Shown: positions 6,085-6,310 of the stretch, piece by piece
Position numbering within the stretch: position 1 is the first letter of the stretch
How the letters are laid out: every line of letters begins with the position of its first letter
NCBI GenBank assembly: GCA_964611585.1
Contig: CAZTAK010000104.1
Location: 1 to 6,310 of the forward strand
From: CAZTAK01 sp964611585
Lineage (GTDB): Bacteria > Pseudomonadota > Alphaproteobacteria > SHVP01
DNA: 6,310 nt
Direction: 5' to 3'
Made by a program: the position numbers and the translations under genes
The notes under the pieces: generated by a model
Seen by the model: the letters and a program-made list of their open reading frames with translations, nothing else
What the model was told of the DNA's origin: nothing
Database searches by the model: none

Positions 6085-6310
6085 ATGCCCTATGTCAGCA
6101 GCGATGGCGCCGAAATCTTTTTCGAGTTTCATGGCGAAGGTCCTGCGGTCGTTCTGGCGCATGGTGCGGAGGGGAACGCACTAAGCTGGTTCCAGCAGGT
6201 CCCGGCATTCGTAAAACGCTATCGCACCGTGCTTTACGATCATCGCGGTTTCGGTCGCTCAACGTGTTCTCTTGAGGAACTCCAACCATCCAGGTTTGGC
6301 GCCGACCTAT
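6085..6310 (+). CDS. Alpha/beta hydrolase, 3' partial
   Basis: The frame starts at an ATG with a purine-rich ribosome binding site 7 bases upstream and is open to the right edge, giving 75 codons. The N-terminus has the typical alpha/beta-hydrolase order: a first strand pair (SSDGAEIFFEFHG), the strand and oxyanion-hole loop VVLAHG (22-27), then a Trp-containing helix (LSWFQQVPAF) and the strand plus turn VLYDHRGFGRS (49-59), matching the family's DxRGxGxS signature. The nucleophile elbow (GxSxG), acid and His lie beyond the window, so activity cannot be judged. Relatives include esterases, epoxide hydrolases, haloperoxidase-like enzymes and C-C hydrolases. There is no signal peptide, so it is likely cytosolic. 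It follows the oxidoreductase by 147 bases on the same strand, but its base use is GC-richer, so a shared origin with that gene is doubtful. Confidence 0.85.
   Translation, partial: MPYVSSDGAEIFFEFHGEGPAVVLAHGAEGNALSWFQQVPAFVKRYRTVLYDHRGFGRSTCSLEELQPSRFGADL

Overview
The window looks like chromosomal DNA from a GC-rich proteobacterium, most likely an alphaproteobacterium. That is an inference from the G+C-rich codon use, the purine-rich ribosome binding sites and the kinds of genes present; no rRNA, tRNA or marker gene fixes the lineage. Every gene I can support is on the + strand. The four complete stops are all TGA and Trp is written TGG, so the standard bacterial code applies.

Layout from left to right. 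(1) Positions 2-811 hold the 3' part of a two-cupin protein whose start lies off the left edge. (2) Positions 954-1910 encode a ten-helix EamA/DMT-family transporter with a good ribosome binding site. (3) Positions 1911-3190, about 1.3 kb, hold no intact gene. On the minus strand at 2424-2684 there is a recognisable remnant of an RND-type efflux pump, broken off at both ends; the rest is unassigned. (4) Positions 3191-4759 form one reading frame for a membrane-anchored trypsin-like serine protease with an FHA-like N-terminal domain. The frame is split by a single in-frame TGA at 3431-3433, which falls inside the FHA-like domain. (5) Positions 4951-5937 encode a zinc-independent MDR-family NAD(P)-dependent oxidoreductase that is clearly more AT-rich than its neighbours and was probably acquired from elsewhere. 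(6) Positions 6085-6310 hold the first 75 codons of an alpha/beta hydrolase running off the right edge.

The genes do not form an obvious single pathway. The cupin and the transporter could be co-transcribed (142-base gap), as could the oxidoreductase and the hydrolase (147-base gap), but no substrate can be named. I see no CRISPR array, phage gene, transposase or toxin-antitoxin pair. The most interesting points are the split FHA/protease gene, its unusual FHA-membrane-protease layout, the efflux-pump remnant in the gene-poor stretch, and the compositional outlier at 4951-5937.
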